Assembly: GCF_900111515.1 (NCBI RefSeq)
Contig: NZ_FOHS01000001.1
Location: 193,419-257,418 of the forward strand
DNA from: Hymenobacter actinosclerus
GTDB lineage: Bacteria > Bacteroidota > Bacteroidia > Cytophagales > Hymenobacteraceae
Direction: 5' to 3'
DNA: 64,000 nucleotides
Every line of letters begins with the position of its first letter. Positions within the stretch are counted from its first letter, which is position 1. A program made the translations under genes and the position numbers. Below are positions 32,565-41,075 of this stretch, one piece after another. The notes below the pieces were generated by a model. The model was given only the letters and a program-made list of their open reading frames with translations, was not told the DNA's origin and did not search any database.

Positions 32565-34409
32565 ATGCAAGAGAAAGGCAGCATCTCGATTCACACCGAG
32601 AACATCTTTCCTATCATCAAGAAATTCCTGTATTCTGACCACGAGATTTTCCTCCGCGAGTTGGTCAGCAATGCCGTCGATGCCACCCAGAAGCTCCAGA
32701 GCCTGGCCCGCCAGGGCGAGTACCAGGGGGAGCTGGGCGAGCTGAAAGTGCGCGTGACCGTAGACAAGGAAGCCCGCAAAATCACGGTTTCCGACCACGG
32801 CCTGGGCATGACGGCCGAGGAAATCAAGAAGTATATCAATCAGATTGCCTTCTCCGGGGCCACCGAGTTTGTGGAGAAGTACAAGGAAACCGATGCCCAG
32901 GCCAAAGACCAGATTATCGGCCAGTTCGGTCTCGGCTTCTACTCGGCCTTTATGGTGGCCAAGGAGGTGGAAATCTGGTCGAAGTCGTACAAAGAGGATA
33001 CCCTGACGGCCCACTGGACCTGCGACGGCAGCACCGAGTTTACGCTAGAAGAAACCGAGGGCGAGCACGCCAAGGCCGAGCGCGGCACCGACGTGGTGCT
33101 GCATGTGGCCGAAGACTCGGACGAGTTTCTGGAGGAGGCCCGCCTGAAGGGCATCCTCACCAAGTACTGCAAGTTCCTGCCCATCGAAATCGAGTTCGAG
33201 GGCGAGGTCATCAACCAGACCAAGCCCATCTGGACCAAGCAGCCCGCCGACCTCACCGACGAGGACTATGTGAAGTTCTACCAGGAGCTGTACCCGTTTT
33301 CGGAGCCGCCCCTGTTCTGGATTCACCTCAACGTCGACTACCCCTTCAACCTGACGGGCATCCTGTACTTCCCGAAGGTGAAGGACGAGTTGCAGCTCCA
33401 GCGCAACAAAATCCAGCTCTACTCGCGCCAAGTGTTCATCACCGACGAGGTGAAGGACGTGGTGCCCGAGTTTCTGATGCTGCTGCACGGCGTCATCGAC
33501 TCGCCCGACATTCCGCTCAACGTGAGCCGCAGCTTCCTGCAGGCCGATGGCGCGGTGCGCAAAATCAACCAGTACATCACCAAGAAAGTAGCCGACAAGC
33601 TGGCCGAACTGTTCCGCAAAGACCGCGCGGGCTACGAGCAGAAGTGGCCCGACATCGGCCTGTTCGTGAAGTACGGGATGCTTTCGGATGAGAAATTCTA
33701 CGAGAAGGCCAAGGACTTCGCCCTCGTGCAGAACGTGGCCGGCAAGCTGTTCACGCTGCCCGAGTACCAGGAGCAGGTGCAGGCCAACCAGAAAGACAAG
33801 AACGAGCAGACCGTTATCCTCTACACCACCGACGCCGAGGCCCAGCACGGCTTCGTGCAGGCGGCTCAGGAGCGCGGCTACGACGTGCTCGTGCTCGACG
33901 GTCCGCTCGATTCACACTTTATCGGCCAGCTGGAGCAGAAGCTCGAAAAAACGACTTTCAAGCGCGTGGACGCCGAAACGGCCGGCAAGCTCATCGAGAA
34001 GGACGATGCGCCCGAAAGCGTACTCAGCGACGACGAGAAAACCCGCCTGACCGACGTGTTCAAGCAGGCCATCAGCAATGAGCACATGCAGGTGCAGATA
34101 GAGGCCCTTTCGCCCCAGGATGCGCCCGTCATCATCACGCTGCCCGAATTCATGCGCCGCATGAAGGATATGCAGCGCACCGGCGGGGGCGGCGGTATGC
34201 AGATGTTTGGCTCGCTGCCCGATTCCTACACCGTGAGCGTGAATGCCAATCACCCCATCACGCAACGGGTGCTCAGCGCCGAGGGCGAGGCCGGCAGCCA
34301 GCTGGCCCGGCAGGCCTTCGACCTCGCACTACTGGCCCAGGGCATGCTGAAAGGGGAAGCCCTGACGGCCTTTGTGAAGCGCAGTGCCGATTTGCTAGCC
34401 GCCGGGTAG
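32565..34409 (+). CDS. htpG: molecular chaperone HtpG (Hsp90)
   Basis: A 614-residue cytosolic ATP-dependent chaperone. MQEKGSISIHTENIFPIIKK starts the GHKL ATPase domain; LRELVSNAVDATQKL carries the catalytic Glu and Asn; VSDHGLGMTAEEIKKYI has the DxGxGM nucleotide motif; GQFGLGFYSAFMVAKEVEI is the lid GxxGxG. The middle domain includes LNVSRSFLQ with the conserved Arg. Length and order are normal. The start at 32565 was chosen because the family begins there; an ATG at 32478 adds an unconserved leader. A perfect terminator follows. Confidence 0.97.
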   Translation: MQEKGSISIHTENIFPIIKKFLYSDHEIFLRELVSNAVDATQKLQSLARQGEYQGELGELKVRVTVDKEARKITVSDHGLGMTAEEIKKYINQIAFSGATEFVEKYKETDAQAKDQIIGQFGLGFYSAFMVAKEVEIWSKSYKEDTLTAHWTCDGSTEFTLEETEGEHAKAERGTDVVLHVAEDSDEFLEEARLKGILTKYCKFLPIEIEFEGEVINQTKPIWTKQPADLTDEDYVKFYQELYPFSEPPLFWIHLNVDYPFNLTGILYFPKVKDELQLQRNKIQLYSRQVFITDEVKDVVPEFLMLLHGVIDSPDIPLNVSRSFLQADGAVRKINQYITKKVADKLAELFRKDRAGYEQKWPDIGLFVKYGMLSDEKFYEKAKDFALVQNVAGKLFTLPEYQEQVQANQKDKNEQTVILYTTDAEAQHGFVQAAQERGYDVLVLDGPLDSHFIGQLEQKLEKTTFKRVDAETAGKLIEKDDAPESVLSDDEKTRLTDVFKQAISNEHMQVQIEALSPQDAPVIITLPEFMRRMKDMQRTGGGGGMQMFGSLPDSYTVSVNANHPITQRVLSAEGEAGSQLARQAFDLALLAQGMLKGEALTAFVKRSADLLAAG

Positions 34410-34441
34410 TTCTAGAAGGTATATAAAGTTCTAAGCGGTAT

Positions 34442-34473
34442 AAAACCCTGATGGCTCCGGTCGTCAGGGTTTT
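34442..34473 (+). terminator. intrinsic terminator of htpG
   Basis: Perfect 10-bp stem AAAACCCTGA / TCAGGGTTTT (34442-34451, 34464-34473) with a 12-nt loop and a T-rich tail. Confidence 0.85.
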
Positions 34474-34600
34474 GTGTTTAGGGGGCTGTTGCTTTGGGTC
34501 GGTCTGTTCTGCAGCCCGCGCCCGGCTGTTTGTAGGCCTGGCAAGCTAACCGCCAGCAGCTAAAAGCGAATAGCGCAAAAGCGAGGGTACCAAATCCGTT

Positions 34601-34608
34601 TATCTTTA
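34601..34608 (+). promoter_or_regulatory. -7 box-like TATCTTTA for MORN-like lipoprotein
   Basis: One mismatch from TAnnTTTG, 38 bp before the ATG at 34647; no clear -33 TTTG at the usual distance. Confidence 0.4.
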
Positions 34609-34646
34609 CGTTTCTGGCTTCGAACGAATCCTGCCCGATTTTCTCC

Positions 34647-35606
34647 ATGCGTCTGTTCCGATTGACTTCTTTGCCGGCCCTGCTGCTGCCGGGGCTCCTG
34701 CTGCTGGCCGGCGCCTCTGCTTCCTGCTCCCGCCAAACTGTTTCCTTCAACAGCCAGCCCGATGCCCCCGGCCAGCTGGCCGCCGCCCCCGACAGCCTCA
34801 CGACCACCGCCGACTCGGCGGCCGCCCCCAGCCTGGGCGACAAGCGCGTGGCCCTGACCAAGGAGCAGGAGCGGGCCGCCCGTGCCAAAGAGCGCGCGGC
34901 TCAGCGCAAACCCAAAAAGAAAAAGAACGTCTTCCTGAATGAGCCTATCAAGAAGGGTTACACCAAAAAAGGACCCAAGGGCAAAAAGCAGGAAGTAGAG
35001 ATTTTCTACTACCTGCGCACCTTCAAGCAGCCCGACCCCATGGCTTTGGCGGTGTACTACTATAATCCGCGTAAGCGCAAAATATTCAAGGCCGCCGGCG
35101 AGCTGGACCCGGCTACCGATAAGGTGATGCACGGTCCCTACAAGATGCTGCGGGGCGGTAAGGTGGTGGAAACCGGCTCTTTCGCCTACGGCACCCGCCA
35201 CCTGCGCTGGGAGAAGTTCACGCCCGACAACATCCTGGTTTCCAAAACGCACTACGAGCGCGGCTTCCCGCGCGACGCCAACGTAACCTACTACGACGCC
35301 GACCACAAACAGCTCAAGGAAGTCGTACCCTACCTCAACGGCCAGATGGAGGGCGACTACGTGCGCTTTCTGCCCACTGGTAAGCGCGAGTGGGAAGGCC
35401 AGTTTGAGAACGGCAAGCGCGTGGGCGAGTGGATAAACTACTGGGGTTTCCGCAACCTGAAAGACCGCCGCCACTACGTGCTGGGCTACGGAGAATCGGG
35501 CTACGAACCGGAGGTAAAGGAGCCGGTGCTTCTAAAGGAGTATAACCGCAACGGCGTGCTCATCTACGAAAAAGACAAGCTCGATAACCGGGAGAAGGGC
35601 AAATAG
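34647..35606 (+). CDS. MORN-like repeat lipoprotein
   Basis: A 319-residue lipoprotein: signal ending GASASC (Cys about 27), an Ala/Ser-rich linker, a basic Lys-rich segment (KPKKKKNVF), then a beta-rich domain. Segments GPYKMLRGGKVVETGSFAYG, PYLNGQMEGDYVRFLPTGK and REWEGQFENGKRVGEWINYW are MORN/YwqK-type repeats (G-x-x-x-x-x-G-x-x-x-x-x-G-x-Y/W). Such repeats form extended beta-sheets. YwqK family members are often labelled 'antitoxin' but no toxin is adjacent, and the lipoprotein signal argues for an envelope role. Function unknown. Confidence 0.82.
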   Translation: MRLFRLTSLPALLLPGLLLLAGASASCSRQTVSFNSQPDAPGQLAAAPDSLTTTADSAAAPSLGDKRVALTKEQERAARAKERAAQRKPKKKKNVFLNEPIKKGYTKKGPKGKKQEVEIFYYLRTFKQPDPMALAVYYYNPRKRKIFKAAGELDPATDKVMHGPYKMLRGGKVVETGSFAYGTRHLRWEKFTPDNILVSKTHYERGFPRDANVTYYDADHKQLKEVVPYLNGQMEGDYVRFLPTGKREWEGQFENGKRVGEWINYWGFRNLKDRRHYVLGYGESGYEPEVKEPVLLKEYNRNGVLIYEKDKLDNREKGK

Positions 35607-35646
35607 GGGAGGGCAAGTAAGCGCAGAGCAGATCAGAGCAGAAGGC

Positions 35647-35763
35647 GGTTGTCATGCTGAGCGAAGCCGGAGGCGAAGTCGAAGAATCTCGCGTGCCAAA
35701 GTAACCCTGCTATCAAAAGTTGCCAGTGCCCGCGAGATTCTTCGCGCTGCTCGGCATGACAAC
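35647..35763. repeat. imperfect long inverted repeat with TGTCATGCTGAGC ends
   Basis: Left arm GGTTGTCATGCTGAGCGAAG... (35647-35692) and right arm (about 35731-35763) pair over GGTTGTCATGC-GAGC and GAAGAATCTCGCG with a gap in the middle. The outer ends resemble those of 17271-17403. It lies between convergent genes (MORN protein + and yraN -). Confidence 0.8.
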
Positions 35764-35781
35764 CGTCCTCCTTCGCCCCGC

Positions 35782-36141
35782 TCAATAAAACGCATCCTCG
35801 AAGTGCTCGATTCGCAGGCCTTCGGCGGCGGGGGTGAGGGCTACAATGTCGAAGCGGATGTCGGTGGGCCAGACCAGGGTTTCCTGCAGGTGCTCGGCGG
35901 CGAGGCGTAGCAACTGCCGCTTACGCTCGGTTACGAACTCCTCGGGGTAGCCGTAGCGCTCCGATGAGCGCGCCTTCACCTCTACCAGCACCAGCAGCGC
36001 GGGCGGGTGGCGCAGCACCAGATCCACCTCGGCGCGGCGGAAGCGGTAGTTGCGGTGCAGCAACTCGTAGCCCTGGGCCAGCAGGTAGCGTAGCGCGGCC
36101 TCTTCGCCATCGTGGCCGAGCTGGTGGGCGGGAATGAGCAT
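35782..36141 (-). CDS. yraN: YraN family (UPF0102) nuclease-fold protein
   Basis: A 119-residue protein. HQLGHDGEEAALRYLLAQGY, LHRNYRFRRAEVDLVLRHPP and LLVLVEVKARSSERYGYPEE show the restriction-endonuclease-like core (E...D...ExK), with FVTERKRQLLRLAAEHLQ as the following helix and RFDIVALTP near the end. These are the UPF0102 signatures. Start at 36141; the open frame upstream to 36459 is antisense to lipB. The biological substrate is not established. Divergent from lipB. Confidence 0.9.
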   Translation of the reverse strand: MLIPAHQLGHDGEEAALRYLLAQGYELLHRNYRFRRAEVDLVLRHPPALLVLVEVKARSSERYGYPEEFVTERKRQLLRLAAEHLQETLVWPTDIRFDIVALTPAAEGLRIEHFEDAFY

Positions 36142-36224
36142 GGCTGGAGTGCTTACAGGGTAACAGGAAGCTCGGCGGAGCAGGGAAAGCGGCGGCTGGG
36201 GTACCGGTTTGGGTCGAAATCTAG

Positions 36225-36232
36225 TACCTTTG
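36225..36232 (+). promoter_or_regulatory. -7 box TACCTTTG for lipB
   Basis: Exact TAnnTTTG match in the yraN-lipB divergent spacer. A TTTG at 36208-36211 is closer than usual (13 nt) for a -33 box. The leader to the start codon would be long (about 130-160 nt). Confidence 0.5.
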
Positions 36233-36401
36233 TGTGCCATTTGAAACAGCCGCTGTCGGGGCCGGGGCCGGAAGGTTGCTGTCTTTTCTTGAAAAAAAGA
36301 CAACTGCCCGCTGCCGGCCAGGGGGCAGTAAGCTGCTGAATGCCAAAGTGCAGCCCCCAGCCATGCCCCCGGCCGCTCCCGTTCTGTCTGCCCAACCCGC
36401 C

Positions 36402-37214
36402 ATGACCACCCTCTTCTCTTCCTGCGCAAGCCCGGCCGTGGCCCCTCAGGCCCTGCCAACGGCCGGCGCCGCGCCGGCCAATTCGGGTCAGAACCGCCAG
36501 GTGCTGGTGCGCCGGCTGGGCCGGGCCGAGTATTTGCCGGCCTGGGAGCTGCAGGAACAGCTGCTGGCCGAAACGCTGGCCCTGAAAACCCAAAACCGCC
36601 TGGCCTCCGAAGCCGGGCAGCCGCTGGCCGTTACGCCCAACCACCTGCTGCTGTGCGAGCATCCGCCCGTGTACACGCTGGGTAAGAGCGGCAAGCCCGA
36701 GCATCTGCTACTCGACGACGCCGGCCTTGAGGCGCACGGCGCCACCTTCCACCGCATCAACCGCGGCGGCGACATCACCTTTCACGGCCCCGGCCAGCTG
36801 GTAGGCTACCCCATCTTCGACCTCGACAACTTCTTCACCGACATTCACCGCTACCTGCGGCTGCTCGAAGAAGCCGTTATCCTCACGCTGGCCGATTACG
36901 GTTTGTGCGCCGGGCGTATTGCCGGGCTTACGGGAGTTTGGCTCGATTTTGAAGAGGGGGCCCCCGACCCGCGCAAAATCTGTGCGCTGGGCGTAAAGTG
37001 CAGCCGCTGGGTAACCATGCACGGCTTCGCCCTCAACGTAAATACCGACCTGAGCTACTTCAGCCACATTGTTCCCTGCGGCATCACCGACAAAGCCGTT
37101 ACCTCGCTGGAGCGCGAGCTGGGCCACGCCGTGCCCCTGGCCGAAGTGCAGGAGCGCCTGCTGCCCCACCTGGCCGCCCTGTTTGCCGCCGACCTGATTT
37201 CCGTGAGTTCATGA
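36402..37214 (+). CDS. lipB: lipoyl(octanoyl) transferase LipB
   Basis: A 270-residue enzyme moving octanoyl from acyl-carrier protein to lipoyl domains, first step of lipoate synthesis. NRGGDITFHGPGQLVGYPIF, ICALGVKCSRWVTMHGFALN (Lys199) and IVPCGITDKAVTSL (catalytic Cys226) are all present. ATGs at 36363 and 36402 are both possible; I use the second since conservation begins at about 36485 (VLVRRLGRAEY). The N-terminal ~28 residues are low complexity. It overlaps the next gene by 4 bp (ATGA at 37211-37214). Confidence 0.95.
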   Translation: MTTLFSSCASPAVAPQALPTAGAAPANSGQNRQVLVRRLGRAEYLPAWELQEQLLAETLALKTQNRLASEAGQPLAVTPNHLLLCEHPPVYTLGKSGKPEHLLLDDAGLEAHGATFHRINRGGDITFHGPGQLVGYPIFDLDNFFTDIHRYLRLLEEAVILTLADYGLCAGRIAGLTGVWLDFEEGAPDPRKICALGVKCSRWVTMHGFALNVNTDLSYFSHIVPCGITDKAVTSLERELGHAVPLAEVQERLLPHLAALFAADLISVSS

Positions 37215-37630
37215 AAAAAGACATCCTCATCCGGCCCGTAGTGGGCGTTAGCGTAGCCGTAACGCCCGACGAGCAGGCGGCCACGGCGACGGCCGAAGCC
37301 CCCGGCTGGCAGGTATTCCTGATCAACGACAACGACCAGCCCCTGCAGAACGTCATCGTCAGCGCCAGCGGCTATGGCACCAACGCCCAGGGTGAAGCCA
37401 TCCGCACTTCCACGCTGCGCCACACGCTGCCCGAGGTGCCCCCGCACGCCGCCGCCCCCATCGAAGCCCTCGACTCGGCGCTTTTTCGGCTGCACAACCA
37501 GTACTGGGTCAGCTATTATATAGATGGCCAGGTGTTCGACAAGAAATTCGTTTTCGCGCCCGATTCGATTGGCTTCGGGCAGCTGAAACCCATCAGCTTG
37601 CTTATTCCGCAGGGCATTCTAGCCATTTAA
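37211..37630 (+). CDS. conserved hypothetical protein coupled to lipB
   Basis: A 139-residue protein, ATG overlapping the lipB stop. It is a beta-rich protein without signal peptide: KKDILIRPVVGVSVAVTPDE, GWQVFLINDNDQPLQNVIVS, LFRLHNQYWVSYYIDGQVFD, KKFVFAPDSIGF and ISLLIPQGILAI. The last two strands look like a capping edge of a small beta-sandwich. I believe the family is conserved next to lipB or other housekeeping genes in Cytophagales, but know no name or function. Translational coupling suggests co-expression with LipB. Confidence 0.8.
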   Translation: MKKDILIRPVVGVSVAVTPDEQAATATAEAPGWQVFLINDNDQPLQNVIVSASGYGTNAQGEAIRTSTLRHTLPEVPPHAAAPIEALDSALFRLHNQYWVSYYIDGQVFDKKFVFAPDSIGFGQLKPISLLIPQGILAI

Positions 37631-37697
37631 ATCAGCAGCTTTTGTCTGTTTTCTCCCTCCCGGACCAAGCAGCCCTTACCGCAAGCGCCACCCCCTT

Positions 37698-38765
37698 ATG
37701 AACGCACTTGGAATTCAGCTGAGCCTGTCCTTCCTGTGGGCCTTTCTGGTAGCTATGTTCGCCGTGCCGTCCATTATCTACATCGCCCACCTCAAAAACA
37801 TGCTCGATACGCCCAACGTGCGCACCGTGCATGAGTCTTTGACGCCGCGGCTGGGCGGCGTGGCCGTGTTTGCCGGCTTCATGTCGGCCCTCACCATTTT
37901 CGCCCCCCTCGACAACGGCGTGCAGCAGCTGCTGGCCGGCTGCATCGTGCTGTTTTTCGTGGGCCTGAAAGACGACCTCGTGAGCATTTCGGTGGCCAAG
38001 AAGTTCGTGGGCCAACTGCTGGCAACGGGGGTGGTCATGATTATGGCCGACGTGCGCATTACCAGCTTTCAGGGCATTCTGGGCATCGGCGAGCTGCCCA
38101 TCGGCATCAGCTACGCCTTCACCTTCTTCGCCATTGTGGGCATCACCAACGCCATCAACCTGATTGATGGCCTCGACGGCCTGGCCGGCTCCATTGTGCT
38201 CATCATCGTGAGCACCTTCGGCTACTACTTTTACCAGTACGGTGGTCCGGGGTTCCAGAACTATGCTTACGTTGCGGTGTGCGTGGTGGGCGGTTTGCTG
38301 GGTTTCCTGCGTTATAACTTCCACCGGGCCAGTATTTTCATGGGCGACACTGGTTCGCTGGTATGCGGCTTTATCGTGTCCATTCTCACCATTCAGTTTA
38401 TTGAAATGGGCCTGAAAGTGGGCCAGCCCTTCGGCAGCGCGTCGCCGGCTGTGGCCCTGGGCATCCTGTTCGTGCCGCTGTTCGATACGCTGCGCGTGTT
38501 TATCGTGCGCATGATGGCCGGCCGCTCGCCCTTCTCGCCCGATAAAAACCACGTGCATCACCGTATTCTGGCTATGGGCTTTCAGCAAATCAGCACCGTC
38601 ATGCTGCTGGGCCTGCTCAACGTGGTCGTCATTCTGCTCGTCATCAACTTCGCCTACCTGGGCAGCATACTGCTGATTGGGCTGCTGATTGTCTTCTCGC
38701 TGCTGCTTAGCGTGCTGCTGGGCGTGTACCACAGCCGGGCCGAACGCCAGCGCATCGCCTCCTGA
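37698..38765 (+). CDS. WecA/MraY-type undecaprenyl-phosphate sugar-1-phosphate transferase
   Basis: A 355-residue, roughly 10-11-helix inner-membrane enzyme that loads a GlcNAc- or similar sugar-1-phosphate on undecaprenyl phosphate. The family motifs are all seen: HESLTPRLGGVAVFAG, VGLKDDLVSISVAKK (catalytic Asp pair), TNAINLIDGLDGLAGS, NFHRASIFMGDTGSL and DKNHVHHRIL (His-rich substrate motif). The HxHH motif is typical of the WecA branch rather than MraY. It would start O-antigen or enterobacterial-type glycan assembly; the nucleotidyltransferase at 6918 could feed such a pathway but is far away. Possibly co-transcribed with the DUF4271 gene. Confidence 0.93.
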   Translation: MNALGIQLSLSFLWAFLVAMFAVPSIIYIAHLKNMLDTPNVRTVHESLTPRLGGVAVFAGFMSALTIFAPLDNGVQQLLAGCIVLFFVGLKDDLVSISVAKKFVGQLLATGVVMIMADVRITSFQGILGIGELPIGISYAFTFFAIVGITNAINLIDGLDGLAGSIVLIIVSTFGYYFYQYGGPGFQNYAYVAVCVVGGLLGFLRYNFHRASIFMGDTGSLVCGFIVSILTIQFIEMGLKVGQPFGSASPAVALGILFVPLFDTLRVFIVRMMAGRSPFSPDKNHVHHRILAMGFQQISTVMLLGLLNVVVILLVINFAYLGSILLIGLLIVFSLLLSVLLGVYHSRAERQRIAS

Positions 38766-38851
38766 CTGAGGCAGGTGCGCCCGGCGCCGCCACGGCCCAG
38801 CCGGCGGCCTCGGGGGGCGCTACCCGCTTTCTAAATCCACTGACCAACCTC

Positions 38852-40033
38852 GTGCGCTGCCCGCTTTTCATCCGGAACCTGTGGCTGCTGTTGCTGCTGG
38901 GACTGCTGCCGCTGGCGGCCGGGGCCACCGAGTACCGTCGGCTGCCGCCGCCGCCCCGCGCCGGCCTCACCACCGACTGGCTGATCAAGGACCCGGACCG
39001 CAACCGGCTGGTGCTGTATCTGCCCAACTACCACGCGCCCGAGCACGCCTACTACCAGTGGCTGAGTGTGCGGCCCGGCCGGCCGCTGCCCATCACGTTC
39101 ACGGCCCGCGAAAACCTGAGCCTGTTTCTCGACAACCAGCTCGTATTCACGGCGCCCGCCCCGGCCTCCTACACCCTCGATTTAGCCGCGCTGCTGCCCG
39201 CCGGCGCCCAGCCGGGGGCGCAGCATCTGCTCTGCGTCTGGCATCCGGATGCAGTTCCCAACTTGGCTTCGTTTCAGAATGCGCTGGCCCCCACGGAAAG
39301 CCCCGTCGGGGCCCCCGAGGCGCTGGCGACCGGGGCGCAGCCGCGGCCCCGCGGGCACCAGGGCCAGAACGTGTTTCTGGGTTTTCTGCTGCTCATCGGC
39401 CTGGGCTACGGGGGCCTGCGCGCTAGCTACCAGCCGGGCTTTGCCCGCATCTACCAGCTGGAAGGCCTGTGGGGGCAGGGTACGGCCGAGCAGGACTTTC
39501 TGGTGAAGCCCACGCTCACCTGGCTGAACCTGGCGCTGGTGCTGCTGTTTGCGCTGTCGTTTGCGCTGCTGCTGGTGGCCATTCATACCAACATCGAAAA
39601 CATCGTGATTCTGCGCCGGCTGTTCGACGTGGCTGAATCGACGATTGTGGTGAAAGTGCTCCTGTATACGGCTCTGGTGGCAACTTTCGTGCTGGGCAAA
39701 TACCTGTTTCTGGAGTTGATGGGCTACATCTTCGACGTGGCCGAGCTGGTAACCATTCAGTACCGCGAGTTTATCCGCACGGTGCTGTTTATGGGTCTGT
39801 TTCTGCCCGGCGTGATGCTGCTTTACCTGGGCCTCAACCGGCAGCTGCCCGAAACGGTGCTGTGGGTGTCCAACGGGGTGGTTTCCTTGCTGTTGATTGG
39901 CACCGTATGGCGCGTGGCCCGCACGCTGCACCGGAAAAGGTCACTCCTGAATCTACATTTGTTTTCGTACCTTTGCGCCACCGAAGTGATTCCTTTGGTC
40001 GTTTTGCTCAAATTAATCGTTTTTACTTACTAA
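38852..40033 (+). CDS. DUF4271 family membrane protein
   Basis: A 393-residue protein starting with GTG at 38852 (no ATG gives the signal peptide LWLLLLLGLLPLAAGA). A periplasmic part (about 26-165) of beta strands with a Pro-rich stretch precedes about seven transmembrane helices from 170 (NVFLGFLLLIGLGYGGL) to the end. The C-terminal helical part, with LLVAIHTNIE, FRRL-like loop and LELMGYIFDVAELV, matches DUF4271, a Bacteroidota-restricted family. It is followed by hemD, the usual order in related genomes as I recall. Function unknown. Confidence 0.88.
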   Translation: MRCPLFIRNLWLLLLLGLLPLAAGATEYRRLPPPPRAGLTTDWLIKDPDRNRLVLYLPNYHAPEHAYYQWLSVRPGRPLPITFTARENLSLFLDNQLVFTAPAPASYTLDLAALLPAGAQPGAQHLLCVWHPDAVPNLASFQNALAPTESPVGAPEALATGAQPRPRGHQGQNVFLGFLLLIGLGYGGLRASYQPGFARIYQLEGLWGQGTAEQDFLVKPTLTWLNLALVLLFALSFALLLVAIHTNIENIVILRRLFDVAESTIVVKVLLYTALVATFVLGKYLFLELMGYIFDVAELVTIQYREFIRTVLFMGLFLPGVMLLYLGLNRQLPETVLWVSNGVVSLLLIGTVWRVARTLHRKRSLLNLHLFSYLCATEVIPLVVLLKLIVFTY

Positions 40034-40109
40034 TCAGGCGCTCAGCCAGCGCTTCTTTCCTTCCTAACGCTCCCCTATCGCTCCAGATTTTACCCCAATT
40101 TCCTACCCA

Positions 40110-40922
40110 ATGGCCGACATCAAAGACCAGCCGGGAACGGGCCGTCATGCCGTTCCTATTGCCACTATTCTGGTCAGCCAACCCCAGCCGACCAGCGACG
40201 TCTCCCCGTATTTCTCGATTGCCGAAAAGTATGGTATCAAAGTGGATTTCCGCGAGTTTATTGACGTGCAACCGGTTTCCTACAAGGATTTCCGCAAGGA
40301 GAAGGTGAACATCGCCGAGCATACGGCCATTATCTTCACCAGCCGCAACGCCGTCGACCACTTCTTCCGCATCTGCCAGGAAGCCAAGATTGAGATGCCG
40401 GCCGAGATGAAGTACTTCTGCATCTCGGAGCAGACGGCCAACTACCTGCAGAAATACATTGTGCTGCGGAAGCGCAAGCTGTTTGTGGGCCAGCGCACGG
40501 CCGCCGATATGTTCGACGTCATCCGCAAGCACAAGGGCGAAACGTTCCTGTATCCCTGCTCCGACATCCGCAAGGATGATATTCCGGAGTTTATGCGCGA
40601 AAACAAGTTCAAGTTCAGCGAAGCCGTCATCTACCGCACCGTCGCCGCCGACCTCTCGGACCTGACCGATGTGAAGTACGACTGCATTGCGTTCTTCAGC
40701 CCCTCGGGCATCAGCTCGCTGTTCATCAACTTCCCCGATTTCGTTCAGAACAACACCCGTATTGCCGCCTTCGGACCCACTACGGCCAAGGCCGTGCTCG
40801 ACGCGGGCTTACTGCTCGATATTGAGGCGCCGCACCCCAATGCCCCTTCCATGACGGGCGCTATCGAAGAGTATATCCGGCTGCACCAGCGCAACGGCGC
40901 GGCCAAAACGGCTGGCAAGTAA
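40110..40922 (+). CDS. hemD: uroporphyrinogen-III synthase
   Basis: A 270-residue enzyme converting hydroxymethylbilane to uroporphyrinogen III in haem synthesis. The bilobed fold is seen: ATILVSQPQPTSDVSPYFSI, AEHTAIIFTSRNAVDHFFRI, KYFCISEQTANYLQKY, YDCIAFFSPSGISSLF and IAAFGPTTAKAVLDAGL, ending in the PNAPSMTGAIEEYI helix. The variant belongs to the Bacteroidota type, which is poorly conserved in sequence, so recognition rests on the FTSRNAV, FFSPSG and FGPTTAK motifs. TACCTTTG at 39968-39975, inside the end of the DUF4271 gene, could be its own -7 box. Confidence 0.9.
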   Translation: MADIKDQPGTGRHAVPIATILVSQPQPTSDVSPYFSIAEKYGIKVDFREFIDVQPVSYKDFRKEKVNIAEHTAIIFTSRNAVDHFFRICQEAKIEMPAEMKYFCISEQTANYLQKYIVLRKRKLFVGQRTAADMFDVIRKHKGETFLYPCSDIRKDDIPEFMRENKFKFSEAVIYRTVAADLSDLTDVKYDCIAFFSPSGISSLFINFPDFVQNNTRIAAFGPTTAKAVLDAGLLLDIEAPHPNAPSMTGAIEEYIRLHQRNGAAKTAGK

Positions 40923-41023
40923 GCAACAGGTAGTTATAGTATAGGGAACGCCGGTCCGAAACACGTCTAGGCAGGCTGTTTCTTTCGTGGGTTTGGTGCA
41001 GAAATTAGAGCGGTTTTTCGTTA

Positions 41024-41031
41024 CATTTGGG
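41024..41031 (+). promoter_or_regulatory. -7 box TACATTTG for porP/sprF-like gene
   Basis: Exact TAnnTTTG match, 44 bp before the ATG at 41076, with TTTG at about 40994-40997 (spacing 26, somewhat long). Confidence 0.55.
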
Positions 41032-41075
41032 AACGTAGGCCCGCTGCTATTCCGGGGCTGACTCACGGCATTTAT

